64,000 bases of DNA from NCBI GenBank assembly GCA_024516035.1, contig CM044959.1, forward strand, positions 16,003,441 to 16,067,440, given 5' to 3'. This document shows, piece by piece, positions 53,553-64,000 of this stretch. The notes under the pieces are model-generated. The model was not told the DNA's origin, did not search any database, and saw only the letters and a list, made by a program, of their open reading frames with translations. Position 1 is the stretch's first letter. Each line of letters begins with the position of its first letter. This DNA is from Bactericera cockerelli. Lineage: Eukaryota > Arthropoda > Insecta > Hemiptera > Triozidae. The translations under genes were made by a program, and so were the position numbers.

Positions 53553-53782
53553 CTTATTGTGTAGAGTAGGGTTATGAAAAATAAATATCGGGCCATGCCT
53601 CAGGCCGGAACTCAGGTCCAGCCCTTAAAGTCGTATCTCAGCCGGAATATGAGTTTGCCGGAACCCTCACGGTTTTGAAGGGAACAGAATTTCTGATCGA
53701 AAAGTCTGCTCCAACGGGAAATTGAACTTAGGATCTCTGGACTCCGGGCTGTAGGCATAACCGTTAGGCCACGGAGGCTGGC
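53553..53782 (-). repeat. Single piece related to the 45-bp minisatellite, then a SINE-C head
   Basis: 53560-53605 (AGAGTAGGGTTATGAAAAAT, then GGCCATGCCTCAGG) resembles one 45-bp unit of the 33.5-34.1 kb array. 53705-53782 is a minus-strand SINE-C head ending GGCCACGGAGGCTGG. Confidence 0.7.
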
Positions 53783-54139
53783 AAAAGTGTGTATATCACT
53801 AGAATGTAATTGTTGGATTACCTTTTATCATAAATCAATGTCATAATTAATGAATCCGCAGGCTGATTTCTTTGCAGACTCGGTATTCGCGTGAAACAGG
53901 AGAGGCCTATTTCATTTTCAAAAGGCTTTAAAATTTTAAAAGTATACGAGGAATTACTTGGGGGACTTCTGCAGAACTTTTCAGATTCCCGACACAACAT
54001 TACTTTAACATAGTTTGAGAGATTTAAGTTTTAAAATCTATTAATTCTGAAAGTTGCTGACCCAGAAGACCTTCGGATTTTTCAGAGAAAACTTGTGGGT
54101 AGCTTTAAGAGACTCTTCTGCCACAGGCGGGACTGTTTA
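53783..54139. other. Intronic DNA, no recognised element
   Basis: Nothing recognised. Confidence 0.55.
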
Positions 54140-55482
54140 AAAGGCTCTCTTTCTCTCTCTCCTTATCTCTTTTTCACTTCCCTTCCCTCACTCTTTCTCT
54201 TTTTTAACTCATTTTTAACAACCCTCTGTCTCTCACATTTTTTTCTTCCCATCCATCTTCTCTCTTTCTCTCCTTCTTATTCTCACTTCTTAGAGTATTG
54301 TGAGAGTATTGACCTATACTCTCACAGTCTCACATCTTACTTCTAATTCCACATCTCTTTTCATTCTCCCTCTCTCTTCCTCTGTCTCTCCCTCCCTCTC
54401 TCTCTATACTGTCACGTCTTCGTTTTAATTCTTACTTTTCTACCTCTCTTCCTATCTTTCTCTGTCTCTCTCTCTCCCTAAATCTCTTTTCTTTCCTCAT
54501 CATCTTGTCTCTAACTACACTGTCTCATATTCCTCCAAGTTCCTACTTTTATCTTTCTCCTTCCCTCTCCCTTTTCCCTCCCTCTCTATCTCTCTTGTCT
54601 CCAACTACAACTGTAACATCTTCCTTCTAATTCCTGCTTTTCTCCCTCTACTCAATCGCTCCCTCTTTTTTACTTTTTCTCTCTCTACCTCTCTCAGTCT
54701 CACCTGTCACATCCTTCTTCTATTTTCTACTTTTCTCCTTTTCTTCCTCTCTCTCCTTTTCCCTTATCCCTCCCTCTCCATCTCTCCTGCTCCACCTACA
54801 ACGGACACATCTTCTTTCTAATTCCTGCTTTTCTCCTTCTCTTTTCCTCTCCTCTTCTCCCTCCCAGTCTCATCTCCTGTCACATTTTCCTCCTAATTCG
54901 TACTTTTCTCCCTCTCTTTTCTTCATCTCCTGTCACATCCCTTCTTCTAATTACTACTTTTTCCCCCTCTTCTCTTCTTCCCTTCTCCCTCCCTCTCTAT
55001 CTTTCCTGTCTCAACCTACAACTGTCACATTTTCCTAATTCTTATTTTTCTCCCTCTGCTCCATCACTTTCTCTTCTTCTTAACTCCTACTCTCCCTCCC
55101 TCTTCCAGTCTCATCTCCTGTAACATCTTCCTCCTGATTCCTACTTTTCTCCCTCTCTTCCTCTCTCTCCCCTCTCCTCTCCTGTCTCCACCTACAACTG
55201 TAACATCTTCCTCCTGATTCCTACTTTTCTCCCTCTCTTCCCCTCTCTCCCCTCTCCTCTCCTGTCTCCACCTACAACTGTAACATCTTCCTCCTGATTC
55301 CTACTTTTCTCCCTCTCTTCCCTCTCTCCCCTCTCCTCTCCTGTCTCCACCTACAACTGTAACATCTTCCTCCTGATTCCTACTTTTCTCCCTCTCTTCC
55401 CCTCTCTCCCCTCTCCTCTCCTGTCTCCACCTACAACTGTAACATCTTCCTCCTGATTTCTACTTTTCTCCCTCCACCAGCA
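54140..55482. repeat. 1.3-kb pyrimidine-rich tract with an 80-bp tandem array
   Basis: The plus strand is almost all C and T. A regular 80-bp unit starts at 55131, 55211, 55291, 55370 and 55450 (CTCCTGATTCCTACTTTTCT, then CTCCACCTACAACTGTAACA). Upstream, older versions of the same unit (CTACAACTGTAACATC, CCTAATTC) are spread from about 54600. Confidence 0.9.
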
Positions 55483-56644
55483 CAAACTTCGCTCAAACTT
55501 TTCCACCCCATTCCCTGTTTTGTATTCCTAATTTTTCCCAGTTAAAATTTAAATATTATTGTTTAAAATAAAATTCAAATTTATGTAAATAACTTAATTA
55601 TATTGTTATTATTCTCATATGCGTTAAGAGTAAACACTTGCGAAACGAAAGTTTTTAAATAAATTCTTCTCCTTCTACTTTAAAAATGTTTCTTTTTTCT
55701 CAAACATAATCTTGTTTCTTGAATCTCATGAAGGGGTTAAGGTGGCGTTCTGTGTCTCTTCATTTTCGAAAAATTAGATTTTTTTCAGAATAACATTAAT
55801 GTTTTGTAAAGGTAACAGTTATTATCAACCGCACGGCTATGGAGTAAAAAATGTAAAAATACCTACACAAATGACGGAAATCTTGATTTTAAAAAGCACT
55901 TTCACAGGTACTATGTGGAACTATAGTAACCATACATATTTAAAATTTAATGGCACTTAAGTAATAATCACCGATATGTCTCATTTATTATTGCCCTCCT
56001 GAAAAGTCAAAAGTTGAAATAGATACCTGGCACTACTTTTTTTGATTCTTGATCAGGACTTGACACTACAAAATTTAACAGGCAACAGCTCGATCATCAG
56101 AGGCAGACTTCCTCTCGGTAGAGTTCGAGGAAATACTTTATCTTTGAAATACAAATACATAATGGATAGTTCTCTTTCTCATCAATTCAAGTTCCTCTTT
56201 CAAAATCTTAACCCAGTCAGCGCACCAAGTGACAGATTTGAGTCAACACGCGTCGTGTTTTCAATCAGCACGCTGACTTAATTCAATTAGGATCCCGCGA
56301 AACAGAAAACAGAAGCATGAACCCATTTCTAGACAGGCTGAAAGTCAAATTCAGCTTTCATGTCAGAGGTTCTGTTGTGTTCTTTACACAACACGAGAAG
56401 GAGTTGATGCCTTGATGTGAGTGTAATTTGATAAAGCATGCATATCAATCTAATTTTTTCCTTGTAAGGGCTGCTTAATGTACGTGAATCTGAAGAAAGA
56501 AAATTGTGAATGTTTTTTTAGATTTAGCCACCTATTCAATAGGATATTTATTTTCTTCTTACTCTGTTTGTGGGTCGGAGGATTAAACATACACCCAACA
56601 ATAGAGGTTATATTATAATAAAAATTATTTCCCCTACTTTAAGT
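55483..56644. other. Intronic DNA, no recognised element
   Basis: No coding signal or repeat family recognised. Confidence 0.55.
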
Positions 56645-56790
56645 ACCGACCTCATTAGCTTGATCGATAGGGCGGTGGACTTGTAACCTGGAGGTCGGTG
56701 GTTCAAGTCCCGCTTTCAGCGTATAGATTTAGTAAAGCGAGTTTGAGTAGTTGTGATATCCCGAAAGTGACGAAGACAAATATGATAACT
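56645..56790 (+). repeat. SINE-A copy
   Basis: Near-consensus head and body. One TA insertion after TTCAGCG. Confidence 0.87.
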
Positions 56791-57235
56791 AACTAATAAC
56801 ATTAATTTATTTGTGTATTAGTATTAAGTAGGTATTACTGATTTAATTTATTTTTACAATTTGGAATGTTTAATAATTCCAAAAAAATGGCTGATATAAG
56901 TATAACATGACATTAATTTTAGCTAACAACACAAAGGCCAAATGATGTAAAGTAAACTAAGAACTTCGTATATTTACTTCTGACTCTACAGAGTGAAACT
57001 CGCAAGTGCTAACGATATTATTCTGTCTAAATTATGAAAATTATGCCTTGTAATTAAGTTAGTCGCGAGAATTTTCTTACCAGACTGGGGGATGCTTTCT
57101 TATCTTCTTGCCTACATGCATACGGCAGGCAAGTTTTGAGTCTGCCTATGACTTTTAAATCTTTAATTTTCTGACTATCGTGTTTGTGTTCTTTGTTATG
57201 TTTTTTAGGAAGGATACTTAAAAACAATGTTTTTT
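56791..57235. other. Intronic DNA, no recognised element
   Basis: Nothing recognised. Confidence 0.55.
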
Positions 57236-57302
57236 TCGAACCCGCCACCTCTGGATTACCAGGCCTGCGTGACACCTTGACCACTGAGCTACCGGGACTG
57301 AT
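57236..57302 (-). repeat. SINE-B-like tRNA head
   Basis: The minus strand reads CAGTCCCGGTAGCTCAGTGG-like sequence and a CCAGAGGTGGCGGGTTCGAA B-box region. The body is lost. Confidence 0.7.
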
Positions 57303-57360
57303 TATAGGTAGATTATATATGTCTCATTGCTATAAAAAGTATAAAAAGTTGTCATATAAG

Positions 57361-57499
57361 TGTTATTCACTTTCGTGATAAATGCTCAAACTTGCTGTAC
57401 TACTACTAAATCTACGATGAAATCGGGACGTGAACCACCGACCTCTAGGTTACAAGTCCGCCGCCTTATCGATCAAGCTACTGAGTACTGAGGTCGGTA
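57361..57499 (-). repeat. SINE-A copy
   Basis: Minus-strand copy with a small duplication (CTGAGTACTGAGG) at the head end. Confidence 0.83.
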
Positions 57500-58776
57500 T
57501 GTTTCATTACTACTTATTATTACATTCACATTGTGAATACTCTTCTGTTGGACAAATATTCGAATACGATATCTTCTTGATAATTTCCAAGGAATTAGTG
57601 TTAATGAAGACAAATGATACGAGTGGCATATTCAAAGCTCCTGAATTCTCAACAGTATCTAAATCCAAAGAGACGAAAAAACAAAAGAGAAGGCGAATAT
57701 TTATGAGAGAGAGAGAAAAGAAAGGGATCTGTGCTAAGCTTTTACTTTGGGAAAGGCAGGTATCAGGAGAAAATTTCAAGATAAATTAGGAAACTAAAAT
57801 CCTGACGCTTATGAGAATTTAACTTGTACAACTTTTCCAGACACGCGAGTTGCTAAGTGTGTGAGCAACATCACATCGCTTTGCTATAATTTGGAATGGA
57901 AAAAATATGAATTTTTCCACATTAAACACTGCTTTTGAGAATATGAAGTTAACAAGTTCCAGATAAGTGATTCAAAATATTAAAATAATATGTACTTATG
58001 GTTGAAAACTGACAAAATACTGGAAGGAAAATTAGAGTGGTCTTTTCTACCTTATATAATAGTGTATATAATATATATATAGATACCTTATATAATAGTC
58101 TGCAATAAGGTCTGCATGAGGACTTGCTATGATCTAATCAATGCATCAATTTTTCTCACCGTAATAAAATTACGTAATAGTTACAAAACCATAAAAACTA
58201 CCAAGTACAAAAGAGATATTTGACATTTGAAAAGTTGGCATTTTAATATTTATTTTACTGTGGGAAACGAATATGTTGGATAAAAATAATCTAGGCCTGG
58301 AGTCGTGGATATCACTTTGTCGTTAAAAATATAAGAGAAAACAAAAAAGGTAAAATAAAATAGATCAGCAGCCTACCTAAAAGTTGAGAAGTTCCTGATG
58401 CGATTAGGAGAAAACGAATTCTGAGCAGAAGTATAAGAAAAGACAAAAAATGGAAAAGTCTTTCTAGGTGTATTTAATGCAAAACTTAACGTCTTAAAAC
58501 TTGGAGACGAAAGCCATCTAAAAGAAAGCTCTGGGGTAGACAGTATTCAGTGAATACTAACGACTTTAGGGGTGTTTTTCAAATAAGATAAGATTGCTTC
58601 TTCAGAATTCTGTGGGATGACAATAATTTATTGTATTATTGAGGCCTCAGATATTAATCTGATTTTGTACAAGATGACCATATACTTTGTATTTATGTTG
58701 TGTGTAAATTTAACTGTACAAATTAATAAAGGCTACATTACATTATATTGTTGAAGCTCTCTATTACCTGTAAGCA
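57500..58776. other. Intronic DNA; possible retroposon tail at the end
   Basis: AT-rich with no coding signal. 58690-58745 ends with AATTAATAAAGGCTACATTA, which resembles a LINE or mRNA 3' end, but without a poly(A) run. Confidence 0.45.
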
Positions 58777-58968
58777 GTTTTTTTTAAGGTAGTTGTTCCC
58801 CGGAACCTCTTTCGAATTACTTAAGGGCACTTTACCAACTTTACCTTTAGGTACATCCATGCCATTTCGTAAACGGAAAAACTCTGTCAGAAGTTTCCGC
58901 TCCGGCCGTGATTCAAACCCGCAACCTCCGTCCCAGTAACCAATGCTCTCACTGAGCTAAGGAGGTCA
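58777..58968 (-). repeat. SINE-E, near full length
   Basis: On the minus strand the tRNA-like head TCCTTAGCTCAGTGAGAGCA with B box GGGTTTGAATCACG is followed by GGCATGGATGTACC and GGTAAAGTGCCCTTAAGTAA. It ends at GGGGAACAACTACC and an A run (T run on plus). Confidence 0.8.
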
Positions 58969-59012
58969 GAAATAATTTGCAATGGCTCAAATTCAGACCG
59001 AAAAAATGTACG

Positions 59013-59061
59013 GCAATGCCTCATTGTGTAGAGTATAGGGTTAGGAAAAATAAATAATAGG
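59013..59061. repeat. Single piece related to the 45-bp minisatellite
   Basis: GGCAATGCCTCATTGTGTAG and AGTATAGGGTTAGGAAAAAT resemble the unit of the 33.5-34.1 kb array and the piece at 53560. Confidence 0.65.
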
Positions 59062-59304
59062 CATCCATCCTTATACCACTTTTTCCCTTTAAATGAGTGA
59101 AATTATCAAATTATAAGAAGTTACATTGATTGTTGGCCACCATCGTCAGAAATGATTGTTCTTGTATTCCGGGCCCAGGCTGGTTGAGGTTAATGTTAGC
59201 AGGAATGGTCAAGCAGCTGAAATCGAGGCTCAAATCCTGTTCGTGAATTGAACATATTAGTTGAAAGCGGCGGTGTGCACCTAACAAAGAGAAAGCTGAG
59301 AGTT

Positions 59305-59461
59305 TTTTTTTAAAGTTATCATATCTGTGGTACCTAATTACTTTCGTGATGTCACAACTACTCAAACACGCTTTACTAAATCTACGCTGAAACCGGGACT
59401 TGAACCACCGACCTCCAGGTTACAAGTCCGCCGCCTTACCGATCGAGCTACTGGGGTCGGT
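59305..59461 (-). repeat. SINE-A, full length, with 16-bp target duplication
   Basis: GAGAAAGCTGAGAGTT flanks the element exactly at 59289-59304 and 59462-59477. The minus-strand 3' end has an A run (T on plus). This shows insertion by a LINE-type endonuclease and gives precise family ends. Confidence 0.95.
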
Positions 59462-59490
59462 GAGAAAGCTGAGAGTTAACTAGGTAACAT

Positions 59491-59571
59491 GAACTAGAAA
59501 AGGTAAAGTGCCCTGAAGTAATGCGAATGCGGTTCCGGGGCACAACTACCTTTTCAAAAAAAAAAAAAAAA
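59491..59571 (+). repeat. SINE-E, 5'-truncated, with 13-bp target duplication
   Basis: AACTAGGTAACAT flanks it at 59478-59490 and 59572-59584. Only the 3' part of SINE-E is present, ending with an A run. It lies side by side with the SINE-A above. Confidence 0.92.
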
Positions 59572-59837
59572 AACTAGGTAACATTAATTTGTGTTACTAG
59601 ACTTCCGCAGCAACACTGTCCAGAGCTAGGTCAGTAATACAGAAGGAACTAAACTAAATGATACCACTTACCTTTTACCCCCCCACCTCTTACACTCGGA
59701 GTTGGGTAAATACTAAATTTTAATAAAACCTCTACACTAGATTTTCCGATAGGACACATGCACACACCTTGTTCAGTGTCCGTTGGATGAAACTCTTCTG
59801 ACTATTTTGACCCCTGCTAATTCGACTCGCTTTTTTT

Positions 59838-59973
59838 TTAACGTCGCTTTCAACTGTATAGTCATATTACGACTGGGGTTTCGCCCTCTATTCGCTGGAG
59901 ACTCACAAAAACTCACAAACCATGCAGCTACCACTCAAATTAACCTCACCCAGCCTGAGTGGACTCCGGTATA
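59838..59973 (+). repeat. Rep-I copy
   Basis: AACGTCGCTTTCAACTGTAT, GTCATATTACGACTGGGG, GAGACTCACAAAAACTCACA and a CACCCAGCCTGAGTGGACTC end. Interrupted by the next SINE-A. Confidence 0.7.
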
Positions 59974-60128
59974 TTTTTTTTTTTAAAGTTATCATATTTG
60001 TGTTAATCATTTTCGTGATGTCACAACTACTCAAACTTGTTTTAATAAATCTACGCTGAAACCGGGACTTGAACCACCGACTTCCAGGTTACAAGTCCGC
60101 CGCCTTGTCGATCAAGCTACTGAGGTCG
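59974..60128 (-). repeat. SINE-A, full length, inserted into Rep-I
   Basis: Flanks GACTCCGGTATA (59962-59973) and GACTCCGGAATA (60129-60140) differ at one base and look like a 12-bp target duplication. The A tail (T run on plus) is at the left end. Confidence 0.88.
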
Positions 60129-60303
60129 GACTCCGGAATAGCCACATCACCATGATTCTCGACTGACTTAATAATTAGATATTTTGAGGATCACTTAAGT
60201 ATACATATATGTCGCACCTGACTGTATTTCGATATCCACTGGCTTAATTTTCTTGAAATAGTCAAAAAAGAAAGAAAACAAAATCCCCTTCTGTCCAAAA
60301 GCC

Positions 60304-60511
60304 TGTCCCGGTAGCTCAGTGGTACAGGCGGCACTCTGTGAATCCAGAGATTTCAGAGGTCGTGGGTTCGAAACGCAACCGGGACATGACAAGTTATCCT
60401 CCCATTTGGGATTTTTGATACATAATAATATGTCTTGGGCTTACTGCTGGAATAAAAGGACTCATTATCAGTCCTAATCGGGCAGTATAAATAAGGCGAT
60501 ATTATTATTAC
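60304..60511 (+). repeat. SINE-B, full length
   Basis: Head GTCCCGGTAGCTCAGTGGTA pairs with CCGGGAC. It has B box GTGGGTTCGAAACGC and body TCCTCCCATTTGGGATTTTT, GTCCTAATCGGGCAGTATAA, then ATAAGGCGATATTATTATTA. The tRNA part could descend from tRNA-Gln (CTCTGAATCC loop), but this is tentative. Confidence 0.87.
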
Positions 60512-60589
60512 TCTTGAATAATGAGACTTTATTAGTCTTACTGCTTGAATAATGAGACTTTATTAGTCTTATTCGGGCAGAAAGGGATT

Positions 60590-60683
60590 ATTATTTCTTT
60601 CTCGAATGCCCGAAGAGGTCTGGCTGAATCGGATAGCCGACGCACAAGACAGGTGCCTACTGACCCAGGGAAAGTAAGAAGGA
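60590..60683 (+). pseudogene. Possible LINE ORF2 C-terminal relic
   Basis: A short open stretch reads P-E-E-V-W-L-N-R-I-A-D-A-Q-D-R before TAA, which resembles the closing residues of some LINE reverse transcriptases. It also contains a GGAAAGTAAG donor-like string, so an unknown exon is a weaker option. Evidence is thin. Confidence 0.22.
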
Positions 60684-61670
60684 ATTTCTACTAGTCGGGG
60701 GTATTAATTATATTCTACCATGACGCTTTTCTACGACTGGACCTTTTCGAGTTGAATAAAATATTTTACTCCTGCACAAAACTTACCACGAGGGTGGAAG
60801 GTGTTTTCTATTATTATATTATTAAATGCTTTATCAGCCCATTCCACCAGGGAAGTAGAAGTATATAGAGTGGCCAAAGCGCCTGCAATTTACCAAACGA
60901 GGGGATTAGCGGGTTTGGATACCACGTACATGTTTTACTTTCTCATTTATTTGAAAAATCTTTTAAAAATATATAAATGTTTTTTCTTTCTTGGAAAATA
61001 TTTTGGATGTACCTACTAGGATGTTTTTGGCGGGGGAACGTTAAAAAGGGAGAAGATCAGCTCGGTAGAGGACTATAAACAGAGAACAGACTAGCCAACC
61101 CTTACAAGCCAGACTAGCTTGCACTTTCTTAAGTGTTTAATGGCTTATAAAGAAAAAATCCAAGTCCTCACGATGTACAGTGGGGCAAAATTGAAATTTA
61201 GCCGGCCAAAAGTGAAAAAAAACTAGATTGAAGAATTTTGGGTCGAAAAGAATTTTGGGTCAAACCATCGCGATGGTTGATCGCACATAGAAATGTGTGG
61301 TTCAGGACAAGCCAACTCTGAAATAATGTTGGCTAGAGACCATCATTCCCCCCTCCAGCTAAAGCCAAGCTGCCTACAAGCTTTTCTTAGAAGCTTTATT
61401 TCTTAGAAGCTTTAACTTGGAAAAATACCTTTGCTTATAAAAGATAAAAAAGATACAGAGCTAGTTATTTGTGTTATTATGTCACAATTTTTAGTGGGTA
61501 GCATCGACATTACGAGAACTAATGCTTATGGATCATATCTCCAACCAACCGTCATATTTCAATATCTATCTCATAATACCGCCACTGGTCGTTGCCCACT
61601 CTACAACTACCCCAATTGTCCTCACGAGGCTAGGGTAGGTTCCGACATCCAAAAATACAGAGCCCAAAAA
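60684..61670. other. Intronic DNA, no recognised element
   Basis: No coding signal. Small direct repeat GAATTTTGGGTC near 61230-61262. Confidence 0.55.
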
Positions 61671-61747
61671 ATTCCGACCCCGCCGGGAATTCGAAGCCGG
61701 GTCACCTGGAGTGCAAGCCGAGCATGCTACCGCCAGGCCAAGTGACT
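61671..61747 (-). repeat. tRNA-like SINE head
   Basis: The minus strand reads CTTGGCCTGGCGGTAGCATG and B box GGCTTCGAATTCC, with GGCGGGGTCGGAATTTTTTG after it. It resembles the head at 19797-19858. Confidence 0.6.
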
Positions 61748-62217
61748 ACTTATACATTGGTATATGTTATCTTGTTATTAAATGAATAAATAAATTTAAA
61801 AAAAAACACAACAACTAGGAAATTTTAGGAACAGAGCTGAGCAGGGAAGAGAAGTGGCCCAGCAGGTGGGCTGTTTAGATAAGACATCCTGCGTGAATAG
61901 TCGCAATAAAATAACTGCATGCCTGGAATAGCGTTAACGTGATGATTGGAATATTAGATTTGAGCAGAAGTTATTATTTTACCCTTCCTTCCCAAGGAGC
62001 ATGGAAGTTTCTATGTAAAGTAGAAATTCTTATAGGTATGTGTACGTTTGTACCTATTACCTATATGTACCCATTAATTAATCTACGTATTGTACCTACC
62101 TATGAGAATTATTCCGGTCGCCGTAGACAAAGAGAATAAATAAAATATAGAGAAACGTATTACAAATATTATTACAATCATTAAAATAATAAAAGTATTT
62201 TTTATCATTTTAATGAT
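61748..62217. other. Intronic DNA, no recognised element
   Basis: Nothing recognised. Confidence 0.55.
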
Positions 62218-62402
62218 TTAGTGGAAGGTAATCACCAGGCGAGTGCTTCGAGCAATTTCTACCACCTGACCCTCAGAGTATTATTATTACGTGGTCACAA
62301 ACTCAAACTAATGAGGAAAAATTCATGCACTGGGTGGGATTCGAACCAACGGGGACCCCTCCGTTCCCCGGATTACCAGACTAGCGCGTTAACCACTTCA
62401 CT
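62218..62402 (-). repeat. SINE-D copy, near full length
   Basis: TTTAGTGGAAGGTAATCACC, GGGTGGGATTCGAACCAACG and the end of the head at CGCGTTAACCACTT. Confidence 0.83.
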
Positions 62403-63009
62403 TTAAAATTAATAGCTGAATCAAGTTTATTGATCCATTTACCTGACACCTCTGAAAAATATTTAAAAACTCGAAGATGGCAAACATCCCTCAATTGCCT
62501 TGCCTCATTTATTTTTATATGCCTTAATTAATTTTAAACCAATATTATTTAGGACACAGGTGGAATAATATATGGGCATACAATATGGGCATTGTGGGCT
62601 TTTAAATATTATTCAGGTAGCCCACGCAAAAGAGTACAGGTTTTTTTAAAGCCCTGGTGTATACTGTATACTATTTTTTCATGCCATACTTTCATTTTTC
62701 ATTATTAGTTAACAACACGTAGAGATAATAATCTGCTTATTTTAGAGACTAATTAAAAATCAATACCAACATACATACCAGTCGTATGTATGTACTTTGC
62801 TACGTTCTAACCTTTTCGTTGTAATTACTATTGCGCTCCTTTCATGTACAATTGTACATGTATAGTGTATACATTGTAAGCAAAGTAAGCTATTGATAGT
62901 ATATTCACCCGCAACTTACTCTCTGGGTAACCAGCATGAAACATTAAGCAACCGCAGGGGTTTGAGTTTCGAGTCCCTGCATTGATCTCAAAAATATAAC
63001 ACGTTCTTA
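62403..63009. other. Intronic DNA, no recognised element
   Basis: Nothing recognised. Confidence 0.55.
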
Positions 63010-63126
63010 AAGATTTCACAATTACTTAAACTCCCACTCTCAATTTTTTACCGAACTTGGGACTCAAAACACTGACCTCCAGGCTACAAGTCCGCCGCTT
63101 TGTCGATTATGCCACTGAGGTCGGTA
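63010..63126 (-). repeat. SINE-A copy, diverged
   Basis: CACTGACCTCCAGGCTACAA and GATTATGCCACTGAGGTCGG still show the family, with many substitutions. It is an old copy compared with those near 59-60 kb. Confidence 0.75.
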
Positions 63127-63218
63127 GCAGGACTTTATGTTAATGTTATTAATTACCTAATACCTAGTCTACTGAACTTCCCGTGGATTCTACACTAAAC
63201 CAAACATAATTGGGTGTG

Positions 63219-63426
63219 ACTTCCTTTTTGATTCTTTTGAGTACATACAATGGATATCCCATACGACGGATTTCACCCGCCAAATTTCGGGGAAACTTGC
63301 AAGTTACTTGCATTAACTTATAGAAGACTTCCCTTTTGACTGTTTTAAGTAGATACAATGGCTATCCCATACGAAGGATTTCACTCGCCAAATTCTGGGG
63401 AAACTTGCAAGTTACTCGCATTAACT
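63219..63426. repeat. Tandem duplication, about 108-bp period
   Basis: ACAATGGATATCCCATACGA and GGGGAAACTTGCAAGTTACT occur twice with about 12 percent difference by eye. Confidence 0.85.
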
Positions 63427-63719
63427 AAAATAATAGAAGAAGAATAAATGCTCGTTTCAGTTTCTTAACGTTGCAAAACTGGCGTTTAGATTGATGTTAC
63501 ATTAATATTTTATTAACTTTACAAACTTTATAGTTTTCTACATGCATGTATGTATTGTATTGTCTTTGGATCTCTGACAGTTGGTGAAATTTCCAACTCT
63601 CAATTTCAACAGAGTGACGTAAGACAGTTAGATTAGAGGAAATGTCCCATTGTTTATTAATACACCACTTGACGAAGTTTTGGAAGTCTTCCCGTTGAAG
63701 GATCCACTGAACATTTCTC

Positions 63720-63870
63720 AAGAAGACAGATGAAAGGAGTGGAGAAGGAGATGAAAGCAGGGGAGAAGAGGAAGAGAAAGTGGAAGAGGGGGAGATGGAG
63801 GAGAAAGAGGGGGAGATGGAGGAGAAAGAGGGGGAGAAGGAGAAGAAGGTGGAGGAGAATAAGAAGACGT
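63720..63870. repeat. GA-rich minisatellite
   Basis: GGGGAGATGGAGGAGAAAGA is repeated. The minus-strand Ser/Leu/Phe-rich open frames are composition artefacts. The rest of 63427-64000 holds nothing recognised. Confidence 0.8.
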
Positions 63871-64000
63871 TTACGGAAAAGAGACAAGATGGTAAAAATT
63901 TCATAAATACACTTCAAACTGTTTTAACTTTCTCTTCACTCTCCAGTCTTGCGTTTTGCTTCCTCCTCATAAACTTTCCTATCATACTCCTTTTCCTACT

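Noticed and set aside
60304..60390. Candidate tRNA-Gln gene
   Set aside because: It folds better than the others but carries the SINE-B body and tail, and occurs in several copies.

Overview
This is animal nuclear DNA, most likely from an insect. The species cannot be named from sequence alone. Four signs support this: one spliced coding exon that closely matches the LIM-only transcription cofactor Beadex/dLMO; BEL/Pao and jockey-like retrotransposons; several polymerase III-derived SINE families; and abundant simple repeats. It contains no bacterial features such as operons, Shine-Dalgarno sites or CRISPR arrays. The only recognisable host coding sequence is 126 bp at 42280-42405 on the + strand. 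The whole window therefore appears to lie inside a Beadex/LMO gene, with at least 42 kb upstream of the exon and 21 kb downstream of it, all filled with transposable-element debris.

1-16.2 kb holds a three-layer nest of retrotransposons, all antisense to the host gene. The outermost layer is a LINE whose ORF1 (14320-16173) has a coiled coil and an SGNH-type esterase domain. Its ORF2 starts near 14.3 kb with an endonuclease and the first part of a reverse transcriptase, and resumes at 1140-73 with the rest of that reverse transcriptase. A second, 5'-truncated LINE (about 12430 down to about 1140) sits inside the ORF2 of the first, in frame, so an open frame of 1283 codons joins two different LINEs. 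A third, young BEL/Pao LTR retrotransposon (1971-10483) sits inside the second LINE. It has TG...CA LTRs of 1082 and 1089 bp that differ visibly only by a 7-bp indel, a 5-bp target duplication (TGGAT), a tRNA-Ala-like primer site, gag with three zinc knuckles, and pol with protease, RT, RNase H and integrase. Gag and pol share one reading frame and are separated by a single UGA.

16.2-36 kb and 42.4-64 kb are intronic DNA without recognisable genes. They carry dispersed repeats: at least five tRNA-headed SINE families (called SINE-A to SINE-E here), pieces related to 5S rRNA, repeated 5'-truncated LINE 3' ends (LINE-F), two unclassified repeats (Rep-G, Rep-I), a 1.1-kb element with inverted ends, several perfect hairpins, and minisatellites, including a 45-bp array with TTAGG-containing units.

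About 36.2-42.0 kb looks like damaged consensus sequence rather than biology. Homopolymers are inflated, isolated bases are lost, and recognisable ghosts of the SINE-B, LINE-F and Rep-G repeats can be read through the noise. Open frames there should not be believed. This block ends only a few hundred bases before the LMO exon.

Functionally, the host gene contributes one LIM-domain exon. The LINEs are dead because they are interrupted. The BEL element is structurally intact apart from the gag-pol UGA. The SINEs are presumably mobilised by LINE enzymes, as shown by target duplications and A-rich tails.
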